Positions 23,698-36,086 of a stretch of DNA of 64,000 nucleotides are shown one piece after another. Location of the stretch: assembly GCA_963682025.1 (NCBI GenBank), contig OY821518.1, positions 220,830,868 through 220,894,867 on the forward strand, given 5' to 3'. Each line of letters opens with the position of its first letter. Position 1 is the first letter of the stretch. The position numbers and the translations under genes were made by a program. Origin of the DNA: Cordilura impudica (lineage: Eukaryota > Arthropoda > Insecta > Diptera > Scathophagidae). Under the pieces are notes generated by a model, which saw only the letters and a list, made by a program, of their open reading frames with translations, did not search any database and was not told where the DNA came from.

Positions 23698-26231
23698 TTA
23701 ACACTTGTGTGACATCCTTCCTTACAACCCTTCCACTGACATCCTCGGTACAGCTGTACCACTATATAACTTATATTGAAAAAATGGTCTACTACATTGA
23801 AAACAAAAGAAATTTTAAGTTTATATATGCTTTGCATCACAAATCTTTAATTATTATTATTTTTATTATAAAATGGAAAATTAAAGGTGCTATGCTGAGC
23901 ACATACAGGATCACCACATTTCGAGCACGTCTGCCGTGTTTTACGTTATCTTTTATCGTGAATCATACACAGCTTACAACAGCCTTTTACTGCAGTTGGA
24001 CCGGATGATGAAGATGTTGAGGCAACAGTTGTTTTCATAACTAGTGATCCGCCCAACATGTCGGTAATTGCATTTTTAGTGATTTTTTGAGCCATAATGT
24101 GTTTATTGTTTACACGACGATTTAATTATTTTGCACGAGCTCTTTTGAAAGCGAATGTATGCTTTCACGCCGCGCCTCCGTTTTATTAGATGGATGAAAA
24201 GTCGAATATATAATGTGCGTAGCTAGGGCAGCTACGTCTAAAATATTAAAGAAAAACGCGTAGGGCCAGCGTCGAGTTCTGCGCTTGCATATGTACGTCC
24301 CAAGCATTTGATCCATCGAGTCTACGCCGCTTTTGTATTTATTGTAATATTGTATGGCCTCGGACTTCTTTTGAGTACCTCGAGTGCTCATATCATAGTG
24401 TACTGTGGAAAGCAGTAACACGCATTTATTTTTTTTTTCGGAACATAACTGACCATAGACATATCGTTGTTGTCAGAATTGTGGAAACCAAATAATGATG
24501 AGTGTACTTTTTTCGTAAAGTTCCTACATATGCTAAGCTGTTGGACATAAGATTTTTGCACAGCGGAAGTGATGTAAAAAAAATTATCTCCCACAACTGC
24601 TCGACCCGTGTTATAATACCTCTGAAATAAACGTTTCACAACATTCTCTCCAACATTTGTTTGTTGCTGAGCTCCTGGTGGTTTTTCGGTAAAAGTTCTT
24701 CTTGCAATGGAAATTTAGTTATCGCATCGCAGACCCAAAATACTTTTATCCCGTACTTTGCTGGTTTACTCGGAATGTACTGCGCGAAACGTGTTCGACC
24801 TCTGTATGGATGCAATTGCTCATCAACAGTCACAACATCGTTGGCTTTATAAAGCCGATTCAAATTAGAATTGAGCATCACTTATCGCAGCAGCTTTATC
24901 CGTTTCTTCTCTCCGAGTACGTGTAGCACTGTTGTCAAATCGAATAAAACGATTTATAGTGTGAAATCTCTGACGCATCATAGTAGCTCGAAATATCGGA
25001 AACCAATCTGTTTTACATAGCTCAACGGTGTGCTGATAGTTGGATCTTGTGACACCTGCGGCTATCAGAAGTCCAAAGAACGCATAGATTTGATTGACTG
25101 TGACAGTTGTCCATATCCGCGGCTGTGCGAGAGGTTTTGTTTCATTCAAGTTTCTAAAAACCTCTTCAGCTTTTCTATTTGTCTCTCTGACAACGCTGTC
25201 TACCATTTCTTGAGTGACTAACTGTTTGAAGATTTCTATGCGAGAAGCGTATTCAAGACGTTTCGATGGGCCACCTTTCTGACAAACGATGTTATGTATT
25301 TTTGTTAAAGATGGAGGCGTCTTGCACCATTTCGTGCCATCTCTAGCTGTAAAGAAATCAGCGTTATCAGACGTTCCTTCTTCTTCAGGTTGTATAATTT
25401 CAATTTAATTTTCAATGTCTTGGTCCTTATCAGAATCCACGTCTGCGTCTGCGTCATACTCGATATGAATTTCCCCTTCTGCACCTGAAGCTTCTTCCTC
25501 ATTTGGGACGTAATCAGGATCATCATCTGAATCTGCCTGAAATGGCTCCACAAAATCTCTTGACTCGATGTTTTCGACATCGTCATGCGTCATATAAAGG
25601 GCTCGCTTATCGAACCATTCTTGCTGTTCTCATTCATTCATTCGTAAAAACCTTCTTGAAGTGATCATATCGACCACATCTCCAGCCTCTGCAGGCATTT
25701 CACTTTATTGTGAATCCATCTAACCGCAAAAACACTTTTTTTGCAAATAAATAAGTACTAACTTGCAATAAAATGCAGAAAACACGAACACACATGCTAG
25801 CACAGCAAAAGCAAATCTTTGTTTTACTAAAACACGTCTGATCGAAACCACAGCTGAATTTAGATAAAATAAAAACACTGCGACAATTCTAATTCTGCAG
25901 CGGACAAACAAACAAATACGTATTAAAATACTAACAGATCATCAGAAATGCAGAAAACATGCACAAACATGCACTATTCACAAATTTTCCACACAAATAT
26001 GTTTGTGGTACAATTTTACCAAGGATGGCAATGAAGGCATAGATGTACGTTTGCCACTCCCATCGATTAACGAGACATGAACAGACAAAACAAATGTGAT
26101 CATTACATTCTTAAATGTATATTTGAGGCATTCATTAAGTTTCAGCTCTTTAGATGCACAAATAATATCAAAATTTTGTTTTCAAAGTTTAAACTGGTAC
26201 AGCTGTACCAAGGATGTCACACAAGGGTTAA
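23698..26231 (-). mobile_element. piggyBac element with both ends (decayed)
   Basis: TTAA is at 23698-23701 and 26228-26231. The right end, read inward, is CCCTTGTGTGACATCCTTGG followed by TACAGCTGTACC. The left end is CACTTGTGTGACATCCTT. At the left end a second, degenerate copy of the terminal repeat (CCCTTCCACTGACATCCTC then GGTACAGCTGTACC) lies 27 bp further in, so that terminus is duplicated. Both ends carry the palindrome GGTACAGCTGTACC. The element is 2534 bp including TTAAs, a normal size for an autonomous piggyBac, and encloses a nearly complete but broken transposase. Confidence 0.82.
23890..25593 (-). pseudogene. piggyBac transposase, near full length with frameshifts and stops
   Basis: From 25593 leftward, an acidic N-terminus (DDVENIESRD, then many D/E) is followed by the core. 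ORF 25206-24865 contains IYAFFGLLIAAGVTRSNY and RFHTINRFIRFDN. ORF 24881-24636 contains VTVDEQLHPYRGRTRFAQYI and PSKPAKYGIKVFWVCD, which are two of the aspartates of the DDD core. ORF 24421-24122 contains YKSGVDSMDQMLGTYICKRR and RRWPYAFFFNILDVA. About 24010-23890 encodes a C-terminal zinc ribbon (CCKLC, TCSKC, PVCAQH) interrupted by one stop. All family blocks are in order, but at least four frame breaks are present, so no active protein is expected from this copy. Confidence 0.85.
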
Positions 26232-26938
26232 GAAAAATTACAGGTTTCATCAAAATTGACCACGCCCCCGCACATATAACCCGAAAAGTTTTTTTCGCCC
26301 CAAATTTGTATTTACTTACCAAAAGTCATGAAACACATGTCATCAGTTATATGAAGTTGAGATATCCAGAGAGTTTCATGGAAATTAGCCTCGCCCATCG
26401 CCCACAGCCCATGTATCTGAAAATGAATTTTTGGACCCGAATTTTTATTTCTTCAATAAAAGTCTTGTAACTTTAATCAAGTTATCAGTAAAATGAAGTA
26501 AAGACGTTTGCAAAGTTTTACAGAATTATGCCACACCCATCGCCTATATAACCCAAAAAAGTTTTTTATTTAAAAATTTTATTTTTGAAACAAACTGAAA
26601 AAGTTTTGTAATTCGCCATAAAAGCCATAAGTAACGACATTTTTCCATGAAAAGAACTAGCTATATCGTGTTTCTTTGAATTATTGAAACGAAATTTCGT
26701 GCGACTTTTTTTATAAAACTTACGACAAAGTATACAATATTATAATAGTTTATCAAATCAAAAGAATGCACTTTCTTAATTTTTTAGCAGCCAGAACACA
26801 AGGATCGACAAAACTCACTTTTTTTGTCCAAGAACTGCTAGAAACACTAAATTTTTGAGTGTTATCATAGAAACCTGAATATTTTTTAAACTATTAACGC
26901 TATCCAATTCTTTTTTTTTTTTTTAATTATTGTTGAAA
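26232..26938. other. Degenerate repeat with CGCCC-rich blocks, no gene
   Basis: At 26250-26590 three diverged units of about 140 bp each carry a CACGCCC/CGCCCATCGCCC block followed by an AT-rich stretch. Similar blocks occur at 33600-33850 inside the RAG1-like transposon. They recall the internal CACGCCCA blocks of fly DINE-1-type repeats. The remainder is AT-rich without coding signal. Confidence 0.45.
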
Positions 26939-29900
26939 CTAGTGGATTATGCGGCGCCTAGGCGCCCGTTTATTTTGACTTTAACAAACAAATTTTTTTC
27001 CCCATTTCAAAATTTTCCTATCTATACTAATATAATAAAGAAGTAATGTGTGTTTGTTTGCTTGTTTGATTGTTTGTTTGTTTGTTTGTAGGAGGTAATC
27101 TCCGTAACTACCCATCTGATATTCCTGAAATTTTCACAGAGTCTTACTGCGGATATGGAAAGTGCTATAGGCTATATTTTTTTAAATATTTTTAGTGGGC
27201 GTGGCACCTCCCACACAAAGTAAATTTTAAATATCATATACATACATATATTGAGTATTATGATAGGAACAGCTTTACAAATTTGTGTGAGGTCACCTAT
27301 TGTTAATATAAGTGGCTACTTCAGAAATGGGCGGGATCGGACAAGTGGGTGTGGTACCTCCCATACAAGTAATAGTTCAATATTATATATTTCCAGTACT
27401 GTGATAGAGGGAGCTTTTCAAATTAATCTGATGTCACCCATTATTAATGTGAATAGTCGGACATAAAATGGGCAGTATCGGACCAATAAGCGTGGCACCT
27501 GCCATACAAAGTAAATATAAAATGCCATATGTCTGCAGTACTATAATGGTGAGAGTCTTGGGACTTTGTGTGAGCCCATAAGTTATTCATGTGATCAGTT
27601 AGACAAAAAATGGGCGTGGTCGGAGCAGTGGGCGTGGCACCGACCATACAAAGTATATATATGATATCATATAACTGGTGAACTAAAAAAGGGAAGCTTT
27701 GACACTTTGCACTACCCCATTATATCTTAGTATGAGTAGTCGGACAAAAAAAGGCGGGTTCACACCAATGGGCGTGGCACTCCCCATGCAAAGTAACTAT
27801 TTAATTTCATATATCTGAAGTACTGTAAAAGAGAGAGCTCTGTGGCTTTGCGTGAGCCCATAGCTTCTTTGTATTATCAGTGGAACAAAACAATGGGCAT
27901 GGTCGTAGCAGTGGACGTAGCATCGCCCATGCAAAGTAGATATCTAATATAATATAACTGGTGTTCTATAAAAGGGAAAGACTCGACATTTGGCACGAGT
28001 CCATCAGATATTAATGTGAGTAGTCCAATAAAAATTGGGCGGGATGGGATTAGTGGGTGTGGCAGGGGAGGGTGTAGCGAAGCACACCGGGTTACATCTA
28101 GTATTTTATATATTTAAAAAAAAAATTAATTTTAATGTTTTTAAAATTTAAAAAAAAAAAAAAATCGGAAAACTGTTGTAAAAAATACAAACCAAAAACT
28201 TAGATTTTCAAATGAAGTTTTGTAAAAGGTCCTTTTATGTATATTTTCGTAAAAGTTTGCCAGTAGCCAACCTTTGCTTTATATTTTCTGCTTCTATACA
28301 TAAGGAGTTTTTAATATTATATGATTTTAAAAAAATATTTTACTTTGATAGAAACTCGGTAATTTTAGTCTTAATAATTTAATAATTTAATTTATGTTTT
28401 ATAACTTTTTAAAATGCATCAAAATAAGTAAACTTATTCAGCTAAAAAAGTTTTTAAACCTTTCGGACAAAACAAACAAAAAATACTACGGTTATAACGA
28501 ACTTAGTCTATAACGAACTAATTTGGCCGGTCCCGCCGAGTTCGCTATAACCGAACTCCATTTTAATGTAGAAAAAGTAGAATAGCATAAAAAAAAAAAA
28601 ACATTTTAAGAGCAAGGTTCCTAAAAGTTTCTTAAGGGGGGGGGTTTTAAAGGTTCTAAAAGTTAATAATAATAATTAATTGCATAGTTCTTTTTTGAAG
28701 ACATGAATTCACGTTATAGCATAACATTTAAAGAATCTTTGAAAAAATTTTCAACTAAAAATTGTAATAAATAAGTCCGTGACAGCCAATATCCGGAGGC
28801 GTTGTTGTTTTGCGGTGAACATCATAACTCGTTACCGGACCATGTGAAAAAAAAAGCGAAATGTGTTTAAAAGGTGACATGTTTCCTGAAGTAGTGACGA
28901 ACAGTTTTTCTATTTTTTTTTTTTGCAGCATTTTGAAGTGAAAAACGATTTTTGCTACACAATTTCGGGAATTTGTTGTTACAAAATGAGGAGAAAATGG
29001 AATTTAAAAAAAAACTTCGCGGTTACCTGATGATTTTTGTGTAGATATAGTGTCTAAAATTTCAAAAGAATCGGTCAAGAAGATGTTCATGGATTTCGAA
29101 CATTTATTTGCGAGAAAATCAGTTTAAAGTTTTTTAAAAACTGATTTGTATACTATATACCGTATGAGGCCGGTCGCTGGAAACGCTGTATCTTTTTAAG
29201 TTTTGCTCTGATTTACTTAAAATTTTGACACAACACTCTCGACATGTTGTGCATTCAGGAAGAGAAAAGAAAAGAAAGGTTTTAAAACCTACCACACCTT
29301 AAGGAAATGCAAACACCAATACACCAATGTACACAAAAAAGGAAAAAATATTTCATATTTCATTATACATGTAAACTGAAGAAAAAGAGAATTACATTTT
29401 TTGCAAAGTTATCTATAAATCTAAAAAAGAAATAATCAAAAATGCGCGCGTATTAGTTTTACTTAAAAAAAAAAAAAATCGCTTTTAATTCTTCCATGAT
29501 AATTTCAATAAATTATTCAAATTAAAATCTTAAATATACCTTTTTACGTAATTTATGTTTGTCCAAATTTTTTTAAAAGCATATTATGCAAAAATTAATA
29601 TTATGAGTGAAAAAAAAAATTATTTTCCCACCTCTCTTCTAAAATTACAATGTAATTTAATTATGCAAAGTTACAATAATTTAAATTTTAAACTTAATAT
29701 TTTTCAAAGGCTTTTCAATACAGAGCTATAAACGAAATCATACGTTGGACAACAACAAAATCTACATTGGAGATCTCTTTTTTCTCAAATATTTATCAAA
29801 AAAAAAGCATGCTCTTTGGTAAGTGCTGGCCACCAATGAACTGAGCGAAAGTACTCTTAACAACACAAAACAATTTTGAGATGAAAAACAAAACAGACAA

Positions 29901-30657
29901 ACGAATAAGTTTAGTAAGTGTTGCCAATTTTGACAACTTATTGTAATTTCGACGATTTTGCAATTTTGCCAATTTTAAGAACTTATTGTAATTTCGACGA
30001 TTTTGCAATTTGTTAAAATGACTTCAAGGGTTACCAATTAATGGGTTTTTTATCGAAAGTTGTTAGTTTTTGTTCAGTGTAAATGGAAATTACAAAGTAT
30101 GTATAGATTTAATTCTGGGTCAACTCGTTTCAAAACGGAAATACCTTGAATAGCATCTCTATTTAAGATTTAAGTTTCAATTACGGCGATACTTTAAATC
30201 TATATTATATGTTTCAGCTATAGATACATGTCAATAAAATTATTTAGTTGATTGGTGTGTTAAATTTTTTTCGTTGAAATTTCACCACTAATACAGTATA
30301 AATAACCAATGCTGTAATAATATTCGTAATATGAATTATTTAAATAAATTTGATTGTTTCCTTTTGTAATATTTTGTAGAGTTTTATTTTTATTTTCTTG
30401 ACAATTTCTTGTTTTAAAAATGACGATTTTGGCGATTTAGTTTCCAAAATTGTCGATTTTCAGAAGATTTTATTAGCAGCACTGGTCGGTAACATAGAAG
30501 AGAGAAAATTGTGTGTGGGTTTGTATAAAATGAGAAAGATTAAATTTTGTTTGTGTATTTCGCATAGCTTTTTAGGGAGTGCTATGTGTATTATTTCAGC
30601 GTTACAGAATCAGTCAGTCAGTCAGTGAGTCAGGGATCAGCGTAAATATATATAAGA
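26939..30657 (-). mobile_element. Non-autonomous Helitron, minus strand, with another Helitron inserted
   Basis: On the minus strand it starts TCTTATATATATTTACGCTG after an A (30657). It ends with the perfect palindrome GGCGCCTAGGCGCC followed by CTAG (26939-26942). The same start and end occur at 49283 and 53087 in the opposite orientation, and the bodies match over about 2.5 kb. This copy lacks the roughly 0.9 kb that holds the helicase part in the other copy. A separate 1.08-kb Helitron (27021-28101) sits inside it. Without that insert the length is about 2.64 kb. The body has no clear coding sequence; 28490-28570 holds GTTATAACGAAC/GTTCGCTATAACC inverted words. Confidence 0.82.
27021..28101 (+). 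mobile_element. Non-autonomous Helitron, complete (copy 2)
   Basis: Same family as 6822-7898, with the same TC start, roughly 142-bp internal repeats, GCGAAGC hairpin and CTAG end, again between A and T. By eye it differs from copy 1 by a few dozen changes, so both look fairly recent. It is inserted in the 3' part of the minus-strand Helitron 26939-30657. Confidence 0.88.
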
Positions 30658-32151
30658 TATTATATTATGATTTTCAAATAAACTTACGTCAGAGAGATAT
30701 GAAAAAAGGAATTATCTTCCCGGAACATTGAAATGCATGAAAATGTGACGCAGTTATTGCAGAGTTTCGTTTATGTGAATTTGTCGCGTTATTTTGGTCA
30801 CAAAAGAATTTCTAAAAAAAAATATGCCGTTTTTCTCTTAACTAAATAATTCTCAACAAAACTGCATCATTACATTTTTGATATTTTACACTCCAAAAAC
30901 TGACCTTTTCCAGCAAAACCCCACGGTGTGTCGCGGAGAAGACTTTGTTTCATTATAAACTTGTTACTTAAGTATCTTTTATATATATATATCAATCTAA
31001 ATTTATTTTGCTTCCAAGTCCCTTTCAAAAGTTATATATTAGTAGAATTATGTCGTATTTAGCAGCTTTATAGGGCTTTATTTCGTAAACAACAATTAAA
31101 TACAAACACAGCCTATAAGTCGTGTTGAATTTTTTGTCGTTTTCTGTATTATTTATAAATTTTGTGGCACATCATATATCCTGTTATAAAGTAATTCAAC
31201 TCAAATGGTAAAGCTAATATAGTTAGGTTTTCTTAAGGCGACCTATATTGATTTAGAAATGAAAATTTTTTTGTTTGGAAATTTATATGTCCAATTATTT
31301 TACGGCAGTTGTATATTTTAACAATAATAAATAAAGTGCTTTTGAGCTACGTGTTAGTCATTGCGTATTACTTGGCTTTGTGTTGGTTTTCATTGTTTGT
31401 TATGAGGGCAAACGAATTCGTAATTTGTTAACAAATGTGAAAAGAAAAGCTAAAGTTCTGATTGTTTATTTGTAATGTAAGTCAGAATGCTTGCAAAGAT
31501 TTGGCTTGTTAGTAAAAAGATGATGGATTTATGTGTTTGTCATGATGTTCGTAATAACCAGTAATTCGTGACTAACTCTTATATGGATAAGACCAATTAA
31601 ATAGGAACGACTGTAACAATATTCTTCCGTCTATCCCGCAGTTTATACATAGATAAGAAACCCTCTGAATGGCACATATAACTCATATAAAAAACAAAAT
31701 ATTTTGAAAATCGTGCAAATTATGAGATTAACAGTGTTCTCATGTTCCTAACTGCAAAGATTACTCATGCTTGTCTTAATTGAAAAACTCTCCAAATTTA
31801 AATTAGTTTAAGAATTATTCTTCATCTATGCTTACATATTATTTTCATAATACGAAGTGTGATGGTTTGTTTAAAAAAGATGATTTAAGTTTCTTTTGAA
31901 TTAAAGACAGTTTCTCTTTTTTATGTACATTTTGTTCACAAAGTAAAAAAAAACTTTCTCAATAAGTTTGCAACAACACATAAACACTTCATTCCCACAT
32001 TTTCTTTTTTCCATTTTTGCTGAAAAACAACTTTGTTATAAATCTTTTAGTTGAGGTATTTTGGCAATTGCATTTTCCTACCTGAATTGTGATGTTAGCG
32101 ACACAAGGAGTTAACGAAAGGAGAAAACGAAAAACTTTTTGTTTTTGCTTT
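30658..32151. other. AT-rich stretch, no gene seen
   Basis: No recognisable ORF or repeat. It separates the Helitron from the HLE at 32152. Confidence 0.5.
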
Positions 32152-32947
32152 TATTATACCCTATACCACTATGTGGTTTGGGTATAATGACTTTGTGCTG
32201 CTGTTTGTAACAACCAAAAATATTTGACATAGACCCATCTTTAATTATACCAATCGAATCAGACTCACTTTCTGAGTTGGTTTAACAATGTCCGTCCGTC
32301 CGTCCGTCCGTACGTCCGTCTGTGTCCATATAAACCTTGTAATCAAACTACAGGTCGCAAATATGAATATATTTTGACGCAATTTGGTATATAAGCTTTT
32401 ATCGGCCATGGGAGGAACGCTATTAAAACTGGTGAGAATCGGTCCATGTTCAGACCTAGCCCCCATACAAATTACCCCAATTAAATCGACATAAATTGCC
32501 ATAAGATCCAAATTGTCATATAGATCTTACTCAAATTCGGTTTTGTATGCGTTCATTACGTCCATTAATGAGTAGTCCAAAAATAATCCCTTTGGCCCCT
32601 TTGTATAGATCTGATTCCCGATCTTTACTTAAATCTATTAAAAAACAAAAATATTGCACTGATTCTTCTCAGATTTTGTTTGTATATATTTTTGCAAAAT
32701 ACAAGAGACTTTACCAAACATGATCAGCATCGGTCCATTTTTGGACCTAGTCCCCATATAGATATAGCATCCGATATGAACTTTTTCATATCTGCAGCCA
32801 AAAAAATTAATAAAAATCCCACTCAGATTTGGTTTTTCCTTATTTTCTATGTCCAGTTAGTAGGGCCTAAGAGATAGGGTTTCTAAACGCATGGTATAGG
32901 GTATCGTATAGTCGGTCTAGACTGACTATAATTTTCTTACTTGTTTT
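32152..32947 (+). mobile_element. HLE, full length
   Basis: Complete ends are present, TATACCCTATACCACTATGTG and the palindrome (one change, TCTAGACTGAC) plus TTTTCTTACTTGTT. (GTCC)n is interrupted by GTACGTCC near 32310. Order and length are like 18072-18852 and 40722-41510. Confidence 0.85.
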
Positions 32948-33190
32948 TATTTAGTTTTCCTGCTTTTTAATTTTTCGTTGTTATGTTCGTATTTATTGTT
33001 GTTTTTGAGAAATTTTTCAGTGTTATAATTATTAAAACTTTTTCTGTACAGATAATAGGAAGTAGCAGATGAAGAAGGGAAAATTAAAAAAATCAAATTT
33101 TAACATTATAGTTGATTAAGGAACACAATTAAATACCCTATAACGTGACATTACTGGACATAGAGAATGAACATTCACAAAATTTAAGAA

Positions 33191-33385
33191 TTTTTATACC
33201 CTGTGCCACTTTGTGGTTTGACTTTGTGCTGCTGTTTTTAACTACCAAAAATATTTGACCTAGACCCATCTTTTATTATACCGATCGACTCAGAATCACT
33301 TTCTGATCTTCATTTAAAACTATCAAAAACAAAAATGTTCCACAGATTTATTTCAAATTGATCTTGTACATGTTTTTGCAAAAAT
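33191..33385 (+). mobile_element. HLE fragment, 5' end with deletion
   Basis: The 5' end (TTTTTATACCCTGTGCCACT) continues to TCAGAATCACTTTCTGA and then jumps to the middle motif CTTCATTTAAAACTATCAAAA. The 3' part is missing. Confidence 0.7.
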
Positions 33386-33482
33386 AATGTGTAAAAAATT
33401 CCTTTATTTAACATGGAGAAACTTATGTAGTTTTTGTTTTAATATAGCCGCGAAATTATAGCCGTGCTTTTGCGGTACGACG

Positions 33483-33521
33483 CACAGTGCTTTGTCCCAG
33501 TACATCGATGGGACAAAAATA
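33483..33521 (+). repeat. Left terminal repeat of RAG1-like transposon (long-spacer type)
   Basis: Heptamer CACAGTG (33483-33489), a 23-nt spacer, then ACAAAAATA (33513-33521), similar to the RSS nonamer ACAAAAACC. The spacer also forms an inverted repeat, TTTGTCCCA...TGGGACAAA, that overlaps the nonamer-like block. Confidence 0.75.
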
Positions 33522-33970
33522 GAAGGAGTCGTCCTAGGGTAATAAAATTTGGCACGAGTCCCTAATATAATAGAATTAAGAAAATTTCAAAGTATCGACA
33601 AAATTGACCACGCCCATCGCCCACCGCCCATACAAACCGAAATTATTTTTGGCTGTAAAAATTGAACTATTGCCACAAATTTCATGAAAATCGCTTGAAG
33701 AGCATATTTATGCAACACCTTTTAAAAAAAATCATTTCATCAATATTGCCCACGCCCATCGCCCACCGCCCATACAAACCGAAATTATTTTTGGCTGTAA
33801 AAATTTAACTATTGCCACAAATTTCATGAAAATTGCGTGAATTTGTAATGTAAAAGATTTTCAATGCAGAAAATTGTATCCCTAATTTGAAAGAAATTGT
33901 ATAACGAATTATGGTACCTCCCATACAAATTGTAAAAATCTCGAATATTTATACTTTTTTTTTCCCAATA

Positions 33971-36086
33971 CTAATCTTTGTTTAACGAATAACTGAATTC
34001 ATCGTCTTCAATTATATGATTTTCCGGATCTACGTTTTCTATCAAAATATATTTTTCAATTCCGGCTAAAGAAAATGTGTGGTTATTCTTTATGCTCCTC
34101 TTGGAAGATAGCACGGGATCTGAATTCAACAACAAATAGGCCATTAAATCTTTATTTGTATTTTCCCGACTCGTTTTTCTCGTATGAGATAATCGAGTTT
34201 TTCTCACATTTTTGTGGTTGGCTTCCAACGCTTCTTCAGACAGACAACCTAAGAAAAGAATATTTATTATATTATATAAAAGTATAATTATGATTAGGTT
34301 GTTTATAATACCTACTTGCAAATTGAAGAACTCGATAACATCACAACCAGTGCTAGGCATATAATACCACCCGTAGTGTATTAAATACATGTTTCTCGTG
34401 ATTGTAAGAAGATCTTTAAATGCATTTACATTGATTGGTGATCCACAAGATAACACTCTTAATATGATTGCAAAATTTTCAGTAAGTCGCTTATCAATAC
34501 CAGTTATTTCGGCTGCTATGTCACTGTTACCAAAAAAACGTCGAGCAGTATTTCCGTCATTGGTGGTTCCAGATCCATGCTTTACTTGGTCTATTATTAA
34601 ACCTGTTCTTCTTTTGAATTCATTATGAATTCTTGATTTATTTCCCATAAACTGTCCTTTGTTTTCTTTATTGACACGCCAAAGTTTAAAGGGAATTCGG
34701 TAAGAAATATGAACACACTCAAAAAATTTAATCCAACAATGAAGCGTTGAAAGTCCATATTTGTAATTTTCAGAGTTTGGAACGTTTGAAAGATGTATGT
34801 TGTTCATCTCAGTTGGACTTGCATTGCAAATAAAACACCTGCTTGTTGAATTTGTATCACTTAAAATATTTGCAACGGCACCATCTATCATTGTGCAATG
34901 CATATCGTACGCTACTTCAACTGTCGCACCATTTAATTCAATGACATCACATTCTAGGTTTGTAATACTGTCGTCAATTTCCCGGAAGACCTTTTTAATT
35001 AACGCTGGATTCTCCTTTTCATAAACGAATTTAATAGGTCTGCAATACAACGTAGATGATGGTGTTTTATTCACCCATAATACATCCTTTGATGTTACGT
35101 TTACCATTCTTTAAAGCAAAAGTTAGTTTTTAAAATTTACTAAAATTTTTACTGAAATAAATTGTTATTTATCTTAGTGGCACGAATGCTGCATAAAACA
35201 TAAATTCATCCGTATGGCTTTCATTTTCAAATTTCTGCTTATAAAGGCTATGCCCAGAGCTTCCATCAATGCCCCACTTGCAAATTAAAGACATTTTACA
35301 TGCTTTATCTTGTACGTTACAAAGCTCAATTACACTCTCTGCGGTTCTACGCATCAACGTTTTTAAATCAACTTCTGCCGAAATTTCTGTTACTTTATTT
35401 TTCTTTTCGTTTTGCAACGCATACAAAGATGGTAAACTATTTGGATGCAGTTCGTTGATTGCCTGATGGAGAATTAGGTACTTTCTTTCTGAAAGGTCTA
35501 AATCCATAAATAGTGCCACCGTTTTTGCTACTGATAAGCTTTTCAGATTTGTTTTCTGGGTTCCGGAAACAGAATTTAATCTTTCTTTTGTTTTTACGGC
35601 AAATTTCAGTTCCTCAAGAGAGTAATTTTCAATCAAATATGAAACTCTTCGATTTTTTGTTTTGTTTCAGTTTCTTCAAAGTTTTTTTTCGGTCTTCCAC
35701 GTGTTTTTGTAATTTGCATGCCTGCTCTTTCTGATTCGGTAGCCAAAGTTGTTGCATATATTGTCTGCTAAGTATTTTAATTTACATTAATTTAATATTT
35801 ATAAATTAAAACTTTAATCAAACTTACAGTTTAAACAGCAAAAAATGTAAAACCTATCCACTTAGAATGTTTCTTTTCAAAATATTGCCTGTTGTAATTG
35901 CATTCTTTCCACAATTTTTTCATTTTACTGTTAAAAAAAATATTGATTGTTGTAATTTTTTCTTATTAATACATGAATCGCCTATTTTCTGTTCCACGTA
36001 TTTACGTATCACTAGTGTTTTATTTTCCGAAGGCGCTTCAAACCTTCAATCAATTATATCAGAGTTTTTTAAAATATTCGCCATCA
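33971..36086 (-). pseudogene. RAG1/Transib-family transposase, intron-containing, lightly damaged
   Basis: Two main ORFs, 35636-35169 (155 codons) and 35107-33971 (378 codons), form one protein. The first ends with SLICKWGIDGSSGHSLYKQK (first catalytic Asp, D124 of that ORF). The second has TMIDGAVANIL (D75), a CFIC pair (C91, C94), NDGNTARRFF, and LSEEALEANHKNVRK (E291/E295). This order matches the RAG1 core: D, D, CxxC, NGN-ARK, and the SEGNE...NK segment. A basic GRPKKNFEE segment lies upstream (about 35690), and further N-terminal sequence reaches an ATG near 36086. A 63-nt GT-AG interval (34249-34311) is a likely intron whose removal keeps the frame. A 64-nt interval (35109-35172) would also keep frame, but its donor reads AT instead of GT. 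There is one frame shift in a T/A run at 35653-35658 and a stop in the N-terminal part. All three acidic residues remain. Confidence 0.8.
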
